From the NCBI GenBank assembly GCA_003385635.1, contig QQUY01000003.1, positions 310,001 through 374,000 of the forward strand: DNA of 64,000 nt, read 5' to 3'. Position numbers and translations under genes: made by a program. How positions within the stretch are numbered: position 1 is the stretch's first letter; the number at the start of each line of letters is the position of its first letter. Under the pieces are notes generated by a model. It saw only the letters and a list, made by a program, of their open reading frames with translations, ran no database searches and had not been told where the DNA came from. Positions 9,114-20,588 of this stretch are shown here, in pieces. This stretch comes from Acidobacteriota bacterium. GTDB taxonomy: Bacteria > Acidobacteriota > Blastocatellia > Pyrinomonadales > Pyrinomonadaceae.

Positions 9114-9411
9114 TCAGGCTTCGGGTATCAAGGATCAAGTTTCGACGAATTCTTGCGCGGCGAGAACGTCGGTTCTCGGCTTTGCCGGAGTAATGTTCGG
9201 AATGGCTTGCTTTCCGGGCGAGCCGCACCTAAAGATCCCTTACTGCGCGAAGGGTGAGCCTCCGCGCAGTGCTCAAAAGTTCAGCTTGCGGTAAGCCGAA
9301 AGCTTGCCGCATTTCATTGCGCCACAGTCGCGAATGACGATTGAACCCTCCCGACTTTCGGCGGGCGACAAGCTGAAGCTTCTCGGACATCGCAGACGGC
9401 AGGGCGCTGGA
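9114..9411. repeat. Intergenic region with tandem hairpins
   Basis: No gene is supported. After an AGGATCAAG repeat (9129-9139) come four hairpins: 9161-9178 (CGAGAAC GTCG GTTCTCG), 9198-9215 (similar to 7886-7905), 9242-9270 (ACTGCGCG, 13-base loop, CGCGCAGT) and 9288-9310 (GCGGTAAGC CGAAA GCTTGCCGC). It lies between convergent genes, so it could serve as a two-way transcription end, but no T-run is seen. Confidence 0.6.
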
Positions 9412-11082
9412 TCAGTTCTCTTCTGGTAGTTCCTTCGTGTTTCCCCGCTTCAGTTCTCCGAATCGCGAGGTCTTGTTCCAGGAAGGCATCTCGCTCTGCT
9501 GTGCGAGTCGAAGACCTAGAATCGCCATAAGGTCGGATACGGTCTTGGCTCCTTCCCAGTGCCAGTCATCCATCACGTCGTCGGACGGCTGGTGGTAATG
9601 GAGTTTCTCCCAGGCTTTGATCCGCGCCATGAGCGATTCGCCTGTCCCTTCCGGGCCGGCCATCAGCATAAGCGCGGGCACCCCTCTCTCAACAAAGGAA
9701 TAGTGGTCGGATCGCAGGAACACTTTCTCTTCCGGGGCAGGATCGGGAATAACGTTGATTTTGTAAGCCTCAGCTACATCGTCGAGCATAGGTCCCAAGG
9801 ATGAGTGCTCCGCCCCGTATCCCACGACGATCTTGATCGGTCCGTAGACCTCCGATCCGATCGTGTCGAGATTGAGATTTGCTGCCACTTTCTTAATGTC
9901 CCATGTCGGGTCTTTTGCCCAGAATTTTGATCCGTACAAACCGTACTCCTCACCCGTGACAGCTAGAAATATCAGAGACCGTTTCGGTTTCGGATCCATT
10001 TTTGAAAAGGCCTCTGCGACGGCAAGCATCTCAGAGGTCCCCAAAGCATTGTCGGCGGCTCCGTTGTAGATCTTTCCGTCCAGAATGCCGTAAGCGTCAT
10101 AGTGAGCTGAGTAAACGATCGCTTCTTCTTTAAGCTTCGGATCTGAACCCTCGAGATATCCGACAACGTTGCTTGAGGTCCCGGTCGAGGATCTTGGTTT
10201 TATCGATATCTCAGCGTCGCGCTTCAGTTCAAAGGGCTTGAAATCATTGTTCTCAGCCCGGGCTAGCGCGTCCTTGTAGCTGACACCTGACTTCTCAAAG
10301 AACTTCGCCGCCGCTTCGGCGCTGGCATAGATGAGCGGAGGCATGAACGAAGAAGGCCCGTCTTCACTGCTTAACGAGATCTGGCGCCTGCTGAAGTAAT
10401 CGATCAACACTTCAGGAGGATCTTTCTCGCGGCCATGGCCGATGAACACGATGCCCTTGGCTCCGGCCTGCATGATCAGCCCGAAAATTGCCTGAGTGGC
10501 ATTCGACTTTTCCCACGCTTCTTTGGAGATACTGGCGGGAGGGCCGTCGATGATAACCACGATCTTGTTCCTCAAGTTGATCCCTTCAAGGTCGTTACGA
10601 TTTATCGAGTCCGCAACGATCCCGTACGCCACAAACACCATCTCGCCCTTGATAGTGTTCTCCCGTGCCGTAAACGGGATAATTCCCCAGTCCTTTCCGT
10701 GGACCAGCTCAGTATCATCGATCTTGAAAAAGGTCTTGTCCGTAAGGACGGTCTCCCTGAACTTGATCGACTGCAGGTAACTGCCTTTGTCACCCAAGGG
10801 TTTTAGACCGATTTCCTCGTATCGGGCGGCAAGCCATTCGGCGGCTTTGTCGCCGCCGGCCTGCATAGTTCCGCGACCCTCCATTTCGTCGGCAGATAGA
10901 GCGTTTGTGAATCGCTTGAGTGAATCGAGTGAGATCTTCTCTGTGAGCGATCTCTCTTCGGTGGTCAGCGAGCTGGTTGCCGGCTTTGCCGCCATCTGCG
11001 CCGGAACCTGAAGGTTCAACAGACAGAAAACGAACAGCAGTGCCGCTGCTTGTTTCCCGGTTCGGAAATAGTTCGAATTCAT
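9412..11082 (-). CDS. M28-family metallopeptidase with PA domain, exported
   Basis: Read from the ATG at 11082, which has GAGGT 9 bases upstream, the protein has 556 residues. It starts with a signal peptide (AAALLFVFCLLNLQVPAQ). A protease-associated (PA) insert lies around residues 150-310. A peptidase M28 domain follows, with two-zinc ligands in YSAHYDAYG, GAADNALGTSEML, AVTGEEYGLYGS and the late DHYSFVERGVPAL. M28 enzymes of this layout are secreted aminopeptidases. The substrate is unknown. Upstream codons in frame (to 11187) have no ribosome site and include no signal peptide, so they are left out. It is convergent with the preceding gene. Confidence 0.88.
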   Translation of the reverse strand: MNSNYFRTGKQAAALLFVFCLLNLQVPAQMAAKPATSSLTTEERSLTEKISLDSLKRFTNALSADEMEGRGTMQAGGDKAAEWLAARYEEIGLKPLGDKGSYLQSIKFRETVLTDKTFFKIDDTELVHGKDWGIIPFTARENTIKGEMVFVAYGIVADSINRNDLEGINLRNKIVVIIDGPPASISKEAWEKSNATQAIFGLIMQAGAKGIVFIGHGREKDPPEVLIDYFSRRQISLSSEDGPSSFMPPLIYASAEAAAKFFEKSGVSYKDALARAENNDFKPFELKRDAEISIKPRSSTGTSSNVVGYLEGSDPKLKEEAIVYSAHYDAYGILDGKIYNGAADNALGTSEMLAVAEAFSKMDPKPKRSLIFLAVTGEEYGLYGSKFWAKDPTWDIKKVAANLNLDTIGSEVYGPIKIVVGYGAEHSSLGPMLDDVAEAYKINVIPDPAPEEKVFLRSDHYSFVERGVPALMLMAGPEGTGESLMARIKAWEKLHYHQPSDDVMDDWHWEGAKTVSDLMAILGLRLAQQSEMPSWNKTSRFGELKRGNTKELPEEN

Positions 11083-11767
11083 TAGAAACTTACCTCTGAT
11101 TTCAGATAGATTGCTTTCGAAGGACAGTGAACCGATGTTACGTATGATATCGCAGGTTGGTTTTCGAGGACTGCCGGTTCTCTTCATTTCCCGGATGCTT
11201 CTTTAAAGACCGAGAGGCAAAACGGAAGAGAAGTCAGAAGTCAGGAGTCAGAAGTCAGAAGTCAGGAGTCAGAAGTCAGAAGTCAGAAGTCAGAAGTCAG
11301 GAGTCAGAAGTCAGAAGTCAGAAGTCAGGAGTCAGAAGTCAGAGGCGGGTAATCGGAACCCGGAGCGCCAGCGACGGGCATAAGGGAAGAGAAGTCAGGA
11401 GTCAGAAGTCAGATGTCAGAAGTCCGAAGTCAGGAGTCAGAAGTCAGGAGTCAGAAGTCAGGAGTCAGAAGTCAGAGGCGAGGAATCGGAACCCTGAGCG
11501 CCAGCGACGGGCATAAGGGAAGAGAAGTCAGAAGTCAGAAGTCAGAAGTCAGAGGCAAGGAATCGGATACTGGAGCGCCTGAGGCTTGCACCTAGCTAGA
11601 AATATGACGTCAGCTTCGCTGGGACCCGAAGCTGAAGCAGCGGGCAATTCTCGAAAGAAAATTGAAGAAAGAGCGGACTCTACATCTAAGAACCTATTGA
11701 TTCGATTCGCCGGTTCGACTCAAAGGTCTCAACAGATTGAACAGACTCAATAGACTCAACAAACTAT
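11083..11767. repeat. Composite repeat region: AGAAGTC heptads with embedded REP units
   Basis: Between two minus-strand genes. Bases 11229-11345, 11390-11476 and 11523-11554 are tracts of AGAAGTC/AGGAGTC heptads. Between and after them lie copies of a REP-like unit (CCCGGAGCGCCAGCGACGGG at 11359-11378, a variant at 11491-11510, and a partial copy near 11565). The joins are alike (AGAGGC-GG-AATCGGA), so the whole is a higher-order tandem of roughly 150 bases. Reading frames through it are repeat artefacts. A separate CAATAGACTCAACA-type repeat covers 11726-11766, just after the next gene's 3' end. Confidence 0.85.
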
Positions 11768-12916
11768 TCACTCGATCGGGACGATCCGAAGGATACGGTC
11801 GTCAGTGTCGTCGGGAGAGCCGCGGCCGTCGCGGTTTGACGTCGACACATAGATCTCGCCGTTCGGTCCTTCTGCAACTTCCCTGATCCTTCCGAGATTG
11901 TTGTTCAATAGCGGCTGCTGTCCCACGACCCTGCGGCCGTCGACCTTCACCCTCATCATTCGGGTTCCACGCAGGCAGCCGAAGAAAAGATCCCCTTTGA
12001 ATGAAGGGAACTTGTCTCCCCGGTAGATCATCAGGCTTGCCGGTGCACAGGCTGGAGTGTACTCAAGCAAAGGTGCTTCCATCCCCGCCTTCTTCGTCTG
12101 GCCCCAGATCTCCGGCCAGCCGTAATTCTTTCCGGCTTCGACGATATTAAGTTCGTCAGCACCTCCGCCGCGTCCCTCAAATCCTGAGGGCCCGTGTTCT
12201 GTCTGGAACATCAGTCCCGACGTGGGGTGCCACGCAAGCCCTTGCGCGTTTCTGTGCCCCAGGGAATAGATCTCGGCACGGTAAGCCCCGTTCTTTACAA
12301 ACGGATTGTCGGAAGGAACAGCTCCGTCCGGTTCGAGGCGTAGAGTCTTCCCCGCGAGAGAATCGGTCCTTTGAGCGAGTTCCCAGTCAGTCGCGTCGCC
12401 GGTTGTTACATACAGCATTCCGTCGGGTCCGAACCGGGCCCGGGTCCCGGCGTGATTGGGCGCGGCGGGGATCTGGTCAATGATGACCTTGTCCTCAATC
12501 AGTGTTGTGCCGTCATACTTGTACCGAACGACCTTCACGAACTTCCCGTCCTTGCTGTATGCGTAAGCGAGATAGACAAAGTTGTTCGACTCGAAATCGG
12601 GGTGAAGCGAGATGTCCATCAAACCACTCTCGCTTGAGGGTTCGACATCAGGCACCCTGAAAACCGCCTCGGATTGAAGCTTGTCGTTTTTTACGATCCT
12701 TACGCGGCCCGGCCGCTCGGTGAACATCAGGTCGCCATTGGGCAGGAAAGCGATGCCCCACGGCACTTCAAGTCCTTTTGCGACGGTCTCGATCAGGAAC
12801 CTCGACTGGCTTTCGTTTGCGAGCGGTTCGACGGTCACTGCCGCATCAGGCACACCCGTGGGAGCCGGCGATGCGCAAGCCACTGCGATCAGTAACAAAG
12901 CGAGAACGATCTTCAT
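11768..12916 (-). CDS. PQQ-dependent sugar dehydrogenase (Asd/YliI type), probable lipoprotein
   Basis: A 382-residue soluble glucose/sorbosone dehydrogenase-fold protein. From the ATG at 12916 it begins MKIVLALLLIAVACASP, a short lipoprotein-type signal with AVAC as lipobox. Family marks follow: LEVPWGIAFLPNGDLMFTER, DISLHPDFESNNFVYLAY, GTRARFGPDGMLYVTTGD, SLGHRNAQGLAWHP and EHGPSGFEG. These six-bladed propellers bind PQQ and oxidise aldose sugars; the true substrate cannot be read from sequence. An in-frame ATG at 12943 overlaps a TATAAT-like hexamer (12942-12947) that would make a good -10 element, so 12916 is preferred. A repeat tract begins about 45 bases upstream. Confidence 0.88.
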   Translation of the reverse strand: MKIVLALLLIAVACASPAPTGVPDAAVTVEPLANESQSRFLIETVAKGLEVPWGIAFLPNGDLMFTERPGRVRIVKNDKLQSEAVFRVPDVEPSSESGLMDISLHPDFESNNFVYLAYAYSKDGKFVKVVRYKYDGTTLIEDKVIIDQIPAAPNHAGTRARFGPDGMLYVTTGDATDWELAQRTDSLAGKTLRLEPDGAVPSDNPFVKNGAYRAEIYSLGHRNAQGLAWHPTSGLMFQTEHGPSGFEGRGGGADELNIVEAGKNYGWPEIWGQTKKAGMEAPLLEYTPACAPASLMIYRGDKFPSFKGDLFFGCLRGTRMMRVKVDGRRVVGQQPLLNNNLGRIREVAEGPNGEIYVSTSNRDGRGSPDDTDDRILRIVPIE

Positions 12917-12941
12917 TGCGATTGTCCGAGAGATGTTGGGC

Positions 12942-12947
12942 ATTATA
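12942..12947 (-). promoter_or_regulatory. Possible -10 element of the sugar dehydrogenase gene
   Basis: TATAAT on the minus strand, 26 bases before the chosen start codon. The matching -35 position falls inside an AGAAGTC-type repeat (12963-12989) and is poor (CTGACT at 19-base spacing). Only the -10 is convincing. Confidence 0.35.
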
Positions 12948-12962
12948 GCAAAGAATAGAATT

Positions 12963-13126
12963 CAGGAGTCAGAAGTCAGGAGTCAGAAGAATACTAAACA
13001 GGATGGACAGGATGAAAAGGATTGCTTGTACGCATTACTCGCACCGTGCGATTCCAAATCAGGATTGCTCAACATCAAACTCTCAAACCTCCCATTATCG
13101 TATCCATCCTGTCCATCCTGTTTAGT
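12963..13126. repeat. AGAAGTC tract followed by a 22-base perfect inverted repeat cassette
   Basis: Bases 12963-12989 are AGGAGTC/AGAAGTC heptads. Bases 12993-13014 (ACTAAACAGGATGGACAG and four more) are repeated exactly, inverted, at 13105-13126, with 90 unrelated bases between. The arms themselves have a 9-base period (ACAGGATGG). No reading frame of interest lies inside. A related, less perfect cassette is at 54435-54528. Confidence 0.8.
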
Positions 13127-13206
13127 GCTCCTCTCTTGCGCTCCGGGTTCCGATTTCTTACTTCAGACTTCTGAATTCTCCATCCGACCGATACAATACC
13201 GGGACA

Positions 13207-15784
<2,578 letters not shown>

Positions 15785-15786
15785 AT

Positions 15787-16914
15787 ATGAAAAATATCCA
15801 GATGGTCGACCTTGTCGGCCAGTACGAAAAGATAAAGGACGAGATAGACGCCGCGGTGCTCGAGGTGATCGGTTCAGCGGCGTTTATCAATGGCCCAGCG
15901 GTCAAACAGTTCCAGGCCGATCTTGAGGACTATCTAGGCGTAAAGCACGTCATTGCTTGCGCGAACGGCACGGACGCTCTTCAGATCGCGCTTATGGCGC
16001 TCGGCCTTGAGCCCGGTGATAAGGTGATCGTCCCCTCCTTCACGTACGTTGCGACTGCCGAGGTGATCGCCCTGCTCAGACTCAAGCCTGTTATGGTCGA
16101 CGTTGACCCCGACACGTTCAACGTAACTGCCGAGATCGTCGAAGCCGCGCTTACCAAAGATACGAAGGCGATCGTTCCGGTTCATCTGTTTGGCCAGTCG
16201 TGCGATATCGAGCCTATCGTCGAATTGGCAAGAGATAAGGGAATTCCTGTTGTCGAGGACAATGCACAGGCGATAGGAGCCGTTTACACGTTTCAGGACG
16301 GAAGCAGGAAACGGGCAGGCACGATAGGGGAGATCGGCACGACCTCCTTTTATCCGGCAAAGAATCTCGGCTGTTACGGCGATGGCGGCGCGATGTTCAC
16401 AAACGACGACGAACTGGCCGGAAAGCTGAGGATGATCGCCAACCACGGACAATCCCGCACCTATTATCATGATGTAATCGGCGTGAATTCTCGGCTTGAT
16501 TCGATCCAGGCGGCGGTGCTCGATGTAAAGCTCAAGTACCTGGACGAATACGCGGAAGCACGCAAAAAGGTCGCGGGCTCTTATGACGAGGCTTTTGAGG
16601 GGGTCGAGGCGGTTCAGGCGCCAGTGCGCCAGCCCAACTCGACGCACGTTTTTCACCAGTACACGATACGGGTCCGCGACGGCCGCCGTGATGACCTGAA
16701 AGATCTCCTGGCTGAGGAGGGGATCCCCTCAAGCATTTTTTATCCAGTGCCACTTAACAAGCAGAAAGCGTTCAAGCCGTTTGTTGATCCTGATCTAGAA
16801 CTTCCCGTAACCGAGCAGCTTTGCAAGGAAGTTCTGTCGTTGCCGATCCATACCGAGATGGAAGAACGTTCGGTCAAGGATGTAGCTCAGGCAGTAGGGA
16901 GATTTTTCTCGTGA
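15787..16914 (+). CDS. DegT/DnrJ/EryC1/StrS-family sugar aminotransferase
   Basis: A 375-residue PLP enzyme that would move an amino group onto a keto sugar nucleotide. Family blocks: ACANGTDALQIALMALGLEP, TFVATAEV-like SFTYVATAEV, VPVHLFGQSCDI, EDNAQAIGA and SFYPAKNLGCYGDGGA, whose Lys (about residue 189) would hold PLP. It is the first gene of the polysaccharide locus. The dTDP-keto-sugar producer rfbB lies 3.6 kb on, so a dTDP-amino sugar is a likely product. The start codon directly follows a repeat arm and no ribosome site can be seen in the 28 bases before it. Confidence 0.92.
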   Translation: MKNIQMVDLVGQYEKIKDEIDAAVLEVIGSAAFINGPAVKQFQADLEDYLGVKHVIACANGTDALQIALMALGLEPGDKVIVPSFTYVATAEVIALLRLKPVMVDVDPDTFNVTAEIVEAALTKDTKAIVPVHLFGQSCDIEPIVELARDKGIPVVEDNAQAIGAVYTFQDGSRKRAGTIGEIGTTSFYPAKNLGCYGDGGAMFTNDDELAGKLRMIANHGQSRTYYHDVIGVNSRLDSIQAAVLDVKLKYLDEYAEARKKVAGSYDEAFEGVEAVQAPVRQPNSTHVFHQYTIRVRDGRRDDLKDLLAEEGIPSSIFYPVPLNKQKAFKPFVDPDLELPVTEQLCKEVLSLPIHTEMEERSVKDVAQAVGRFFS

Positions 16915-16991
16915 ATTGCCCTTTGATGGATTAACTTTGGTTGGAGCCCAACCAGCAGGAAGGCGTCAGTTGTTCGCTGACTGAATGATCA

Positions 16992-17762
16992 ATGTCGGTA
17001 AGATCAAAGCTCGACACACTTCTATTGATCGCCAGGAATCCTCAAGTCGTATTATCGCGCGTCAGTTATATTCTCATACTGAGCCATATGCGCAGCCGTT
17101 CGACCCTTTTGTCGCATATTCTGGGAAGTAACGATGCCATCTGCGGATACAGAGAACTGTTGCGCTCTTACGAGTCAAGGATCGATTTCTTCCGGCTAAG
17201 GACGGATCTTTTCCGCGATACAGGGAGCCACTTTAAGGGAAAGTTCCTGCTCGACAAAATACTTCACAATCATCACGGGATCGATCCCCGATTGTTTCCA
17301 GCAGACCGAACGCGGATAATCTATCTCGTTCGCGAGCCCGCAAGCACACTGAAAAGTATCGTAAACATGTCTCAAAGGTTGCGGATGGACCGGTTCACCA
17401 CGCCGGCTGAAGCCCTTGAGCACTATGCCGAAAGGCTTGGCGGACTCGCAGATAGCACTGAAGTGCTGAACTTTCCTTCATATTTCCTCGCGTCTGAACA
17501 GCTGGTGGATGACCCGGATGAGACGCTTGGGGCACTTTCAGAGTGGCTGGGACTGGATGAACCGCTCGGCAAGTCTTACAAGGTATTCGACAGAACAGGA
17601 CAAGCCGGGTTTGGTGATCCGTTTGAGAACATCAAACGCGGCACCATCACGCGTACCCCTGATCACGATATCGAGATCCCTTCGGATGTGCTGGAGAAGG
17701 CTTGGAGCGCTCATTCCAAGGCTTTCGCCGAACTCAAAACTCGTTGTCTCAACAGCCTGTAA
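16992..17762 (+). CDS. Sulfotransferase-family protein (1 of 7 in the locus)
   Basis: A 256-residue protein with the N-terminal phosphosulfate-binding loop ILSHMRSRSTLLSHILG (about residues 28-44). A second family segment, RTRIIYLVREPASTLKSIV, corresponds to the 3'-phosphate-binding Arg/Ser region. These enzymes move sulfate from PAPS to hydroxyl or amino groups, here presumably on sugars. The gene lies alone on the plus strand, 77 bases after the aminotransferase and 73 before a flippase, consistent with one operon. The acceptor is unknown. Confidence 0.82.
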   Translation: MSVRSKLDTLLLIARNPQVVLSRVSYILILSHMRSRSTLLSHILGSNDAICGYRELLRSYESRIDFFRLRTDLFRDTGSHFKGKFLLDKILHNHHGIDPRLFPADRTRIIYLVREPASTLKSIVNMSQRLRMDRFTTPAEALEHYAERLGGLADSTEVLNFPSYFLASEQLVDDPDETLGALSEWLGLDEPLGKSYKVFDRTGQAGFGDPFENIKRGTITRTPDHDIEIPSDVLEKAWSAHSKAFAELKTRCLNSL

Positions 17763-17835
17763 GCACTGCCGGGTCCCGATCGTATCGCCTTTAGGGATGG
17801 CCCACCCCGTCAAAAATGGCGACGGCCAGTAGATC

Positions 17836-19377
17836 TTGAACAGTAACCAAGACACAGAGAGATCGACAAAGGAAAACGCGGCGCTCGAGGGCCTGACCGG
17901 CAGAGTTCTGGGCGGCAGTACCTGGGCGATCGTCGGAACGGCGGTGCCGTTCGTTGCGACCTTCTTTTCTTCACCTTTCGTGATTCGGCTGCTCGGCCCC
18001 GACGGATACGGAGTTCTGGTCCTCATCGGCATGATCCCGAACTACGCTTCCTTTGCGCTATTGGGGATGGGAATGGCGTCAACCAAGTTCGGGGGAGACG
18101 CGCGGGCCGAAGAAGACCTAAATGGCGAAAGGAAGGTCTTTTGGACCGCGGGAATCATATGCATCACATCACTCTCGATCTGTGTGCTTCCGATAATCAT
18201 CTTCTCTCATCAGATCGCGCTGGCCCTGAAGATCCCAGACGAGTGGCTGTTCGAAGCAAGTGTTGCGATCAAGATCGCTTCGGTAGGAATGGTCCTGACG
18301 AGTCTTTCTTTTGTCGCTAACACTCCTCAAATCGTCCGTCTGCGGCTCGATCTGAACACGCTGATTAATTCGTCGGGAAAGGTCCTTGGGGCGGTTTCAG
18401 TTCCGCTGGCTCTGTGGATGGGCGGCAAGGTCATTGCGGCCGCGGCAGTGGGGGCAGTGGCGAGTTCACTGACTCTGATCGCAGAATTATTGGTGTCCGG
18501 GAAACTCGTCCGCGGCTTTGGATGGCCTTCTTTCAACAAGGATCTCGCAAGACGATTGTTGCGCTACGGGCTTCCGCTCACGCTTGCGGGGGCGGCACTG
18601 ATCGTTTTGACGAATCTGGACCGTTTGGTTCTCACGCAGTATGTCTCGATCGAAATGATCGCATACTACTCCGTTGCGGCAATGCTCGCACGAATGGTCC
18701 GAACGCTTTCATTCTCGGTGACCCGTGCGATCACACCGGCATTCGTTCTTCTTCAAAAGCCTGAAAAGCGAAATGAGCTGGAGGATCTATTCGAACGCCT
18801 TGTTCGCGCAAACCTCATTTGGGCGGTCCCGGCGGCTGTTGCGATGTCGGTCCTCGCAGAACCATTCTTTTCGATCTGGGCAGGACCGGAATTTGGCGCG
18901 AACAGCCCGCTTCCTTTTTACATTCTTGTTTGCGGGCTATTGGTCGATGTCTATTCTTACGTTCCTATGAGCTCGATCCTCGCCAAGGGACGGACCGATC
19001 TTCCCGCAAAGATCAACTGGGCGTTACTTGGACCTTATGTAGTCCTGCTGGTGATCCTGATCTCGAACCTGGGGATAGTCGGTGCAGCGCTGGCCTGGAG
19101 CGTAAGAATGGCTGTCAGCGGACTGGCATTTACATTCGCCGCAAGGAGTTCAACCGGGCTTTCTTTCCCGTTTCGAAAATGGCTCGGGCGGCTCGTTGTT
19201 TGTGCGCTGCCACTGGTTCTTCCGGCCTTACTCACCTCCTTCGCCGATGCCAGCTATTTGCTCATTCTCCCTTCTCTGCTGCTTTCGCTCTCGATCTATG
19301 CCTTTGCCGCCTGGAGGCTTCTAGTGCTGGATGAGGAAAAGGCGTGGCTGATCGCAAAGACCAGGAAGCTGTTCTGA
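17836..19377 (+). CDS. Wzx-type oligosaccharide flippase (first copy)
   Basis: A 513-residue integral membrane protein with about 12-14 hydrophobic segments. It starts GGSTWAIVGTAVPFVATFFSSPFVIRLLGPDGYGVL, typical of MATE/MOP-superfamily polysaccharide exporters. It would flip lipid-linked repeat units across the inner membrane. The start is taken as TTG 17836, since no ATG comes before the first membrane segment; upstream the ribosome site is weak. A second flippase lies at 26726-28186. The two differ clearly in sequence and are not a recent duplicate. Confidence 0.87.
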   Translation: MNSNQDTERSTKENAALEGLTGRVLGGSTWAIVGTAVPFVATFFSSPFVIRLLGPDGYGVLVLIGMIPNYASFALLGMGMASTKFGGDARAEEDLNGERKVFWTAGIICITSLSICVLPIIIFSHQIALALKIPDEWLFEASVAIKIASVGMVLTSLSFVANTPQIVRLRLDLNTLINSSGKVLGAVSVPLALWMGGKVIAAAAVGAVASSLTLIAELLVSGKLVRGFGWPSFNKDLARRLLRYGLPLTLAGAALIVLTNLDRLVLTQYVSIEMIAYYSVAAMLARMVRTLSFSVTRAITPAFVLLQKPEKRNELEDLFERLVRANLIWAVPAAVAMSVLAEPFFSIWAGPEFGANSPLPFYILVCGLLVDVYSYVPMSSILAKGRTDLPAKINWALLGPYVVLLVILISNLGIVGAALAWSVRMAVSGLAFTFAARSSTGLSFPFRKWLGRLVVCALPLVLPALLTSFADASYLLILPSLLLSLSIYAFAAWRLLVLDEEKAWLIAKTRKLF

Positions 19378-19410
19378 TTCTCCAGGCAAAAGGCATCGCC
19401 GGATCTCAGG

Positions 19411-20433
19411 TTATTGCGCTATCCGGTGTGAGTAATACCGTTCGTAGAATTCTTGATACTCGCCGCTCTTGACCGAAGCGATCCAGTCTTCATTCGAAAC
19501 ATACCATTCGATGGTCTTCGCAAGCCCTTCTTCCCATCCGATCCTCGCCTTCCAGCCCAGTTCCGTTTCGATCCTTGTCGGATCGATGGCATAGCGGCGG
19601 TCGTGTCCGAGGCGGTCTTCTACCGGCTTGATCAGGCTGTGCGGCTTGCCGAGATGATCGAGGATACCTGAAACGACCTCTATGTTCCTCAACGGATTAC
19701 GTGCACCGATGTTGTAGGTTTCGCCGGAGGAGCCCTTCTCATAGACCTCCAGGATCGCTTCGCAGTGGTCGGTGACGAATATCCAGTCCCTAACGTTCCG
19801 GCCGTCTCCATAGAGCGGAAGAGGCTCGTCGTTCAGGGCATTGGAGATCATCAGGGGGATCAGCTTTTCCGGAAACTGGCGGAAGCCGTAGTTGTTTCCG
19901 CATCTTGTGACCACGGTGTCGATCCCGAAGGTCTCACGGGCCGCCCTTACGAACTGCTCGGCGGCGGCCTTGGACGCGGCGTAAGGAGAATTTGGGGCGA
20001 TCGGCGAATCTTCCGTAAAGAACGCGTCATCGCGCTCCGGAAGAGTACCCATCACCTCATCTGTCGAGATCTGAACAAACCTGCCGGCTCCCCTTTCGCG
20101 AGCGCAATCGAGCAGTATCTGAGTCCCCAAAACGTTCGTTTCAACGAACTCGTTCGCTGACTCTATACTCCGGTCCACGTGCGATTCGGCCGCGAAATTA
20201 AAGACAGCGTCAACTCCTTCCGGCATTGCATCGAGAACCGCCTGCTTGTCACAAATGTCACCCTTGACGAAAATGTGCCTTGCGTCATCGAGGCCCCGGA
20301 GGTTCTCCAGGTTTCCCGCGTAGGTGAGTGCGTCGAAGTCGACAATTTTCAGGTTCTCGTAGCTCTTCAGTGCTACGCGAACAAATTCAGAGCCGATGAA
20401 CCCGGCCCCTCCTGTGACGAAGAAAGATTTCAT
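19411..20433 (-). CDS. rfbB: dTDP-glucose 4,6-dehydratase
   Basis: A 340-residue extended short-chain dehydrogenase. It makes dTDP-4-keto-6-deoxy-glucose, the branch point to rhamnose and many amino sugars. The cofactor loop FVTGGAGFIGS is at residues 5-15. STDEVMGTLPERD carries the catalytic Asp-Glu pair, SPYAASKAAAEQ the Tyr-Lys pair, and TRCGNNYGFRQFPEKLIPLM the nucleotide-sugar block. It is the only minus-strand gene between 15 and 32 kb. An AGAAGTC repeat begins about 10 bases upstream of its start and may have displaced its promoter or ribosome site. Confidence 0.95.
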   Translation of the reverse strand: MKSFFVTGGAGFIGSEFVRVALKSYENLKIVDFDALTYAGNLENLRGLDDARHIFVKGDICDKQAVLDAMPEGVDAVFNFAAESHVDRSIESANEFVETNVLGTQILLDCARERGAGRFVQISTDEVMGTLPERDDAFFTEDSPIAPNSPYAASKAAAEQFVRAARETFGIDTVVTRCGNNYGFRQFPEKLIPLMISNALNDEPLPLYGDGRNVRDWIFVTDHCEAILEVYEKGSSGETYNIGARNPLRNIEVVSGILDHLGKPHSLIKPVEDRLGHDRRYAIDPTRIETELGWKARIGWEEGLAKTIEWYVSNEDWIASVKSGEYQEFYERYYSHRIAQ

Positions 20434-20442
20434 ACTAGAATT

Positions 20443-20475
20443 CAGAAGTCAGAAGTCAGAAGTCAGGAGTCAGAA
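20443..20475 (+). repeat. AGAAGTC heptad tract
   Basis: Four to five heptads (AGAAGTC, AGGAGTC) between the divergent starts of rfbB and a sulfotransferase gene. Same family as at 11229-11554, 12963-12989 and 52043-52090. Confidence 0.8.
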
Positions 20476-20588
20476 TACAGGAGACGTTTGAGAGAATACA
20501 GAACGCTGGCGAACCGAGAAGTTCGCCGGCATTCATTTTGAGCACTGCCTCAGAAAAGAACAGAGGCCGGAACTCGCAACATCAGAGT

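Noticed and set aside
11157..11595. Open frames rich in SQKSEVRSQ-type residues
   Set aside because: They are translations of the AGAAGTC heptads and REP units, with no ribosome site and no non-repeat sequence.
15934..16656. A 240-residue minus-strand open frame
   Set aside because: Antisense to the first aminotransferase gene; no motif and no ribosome site.
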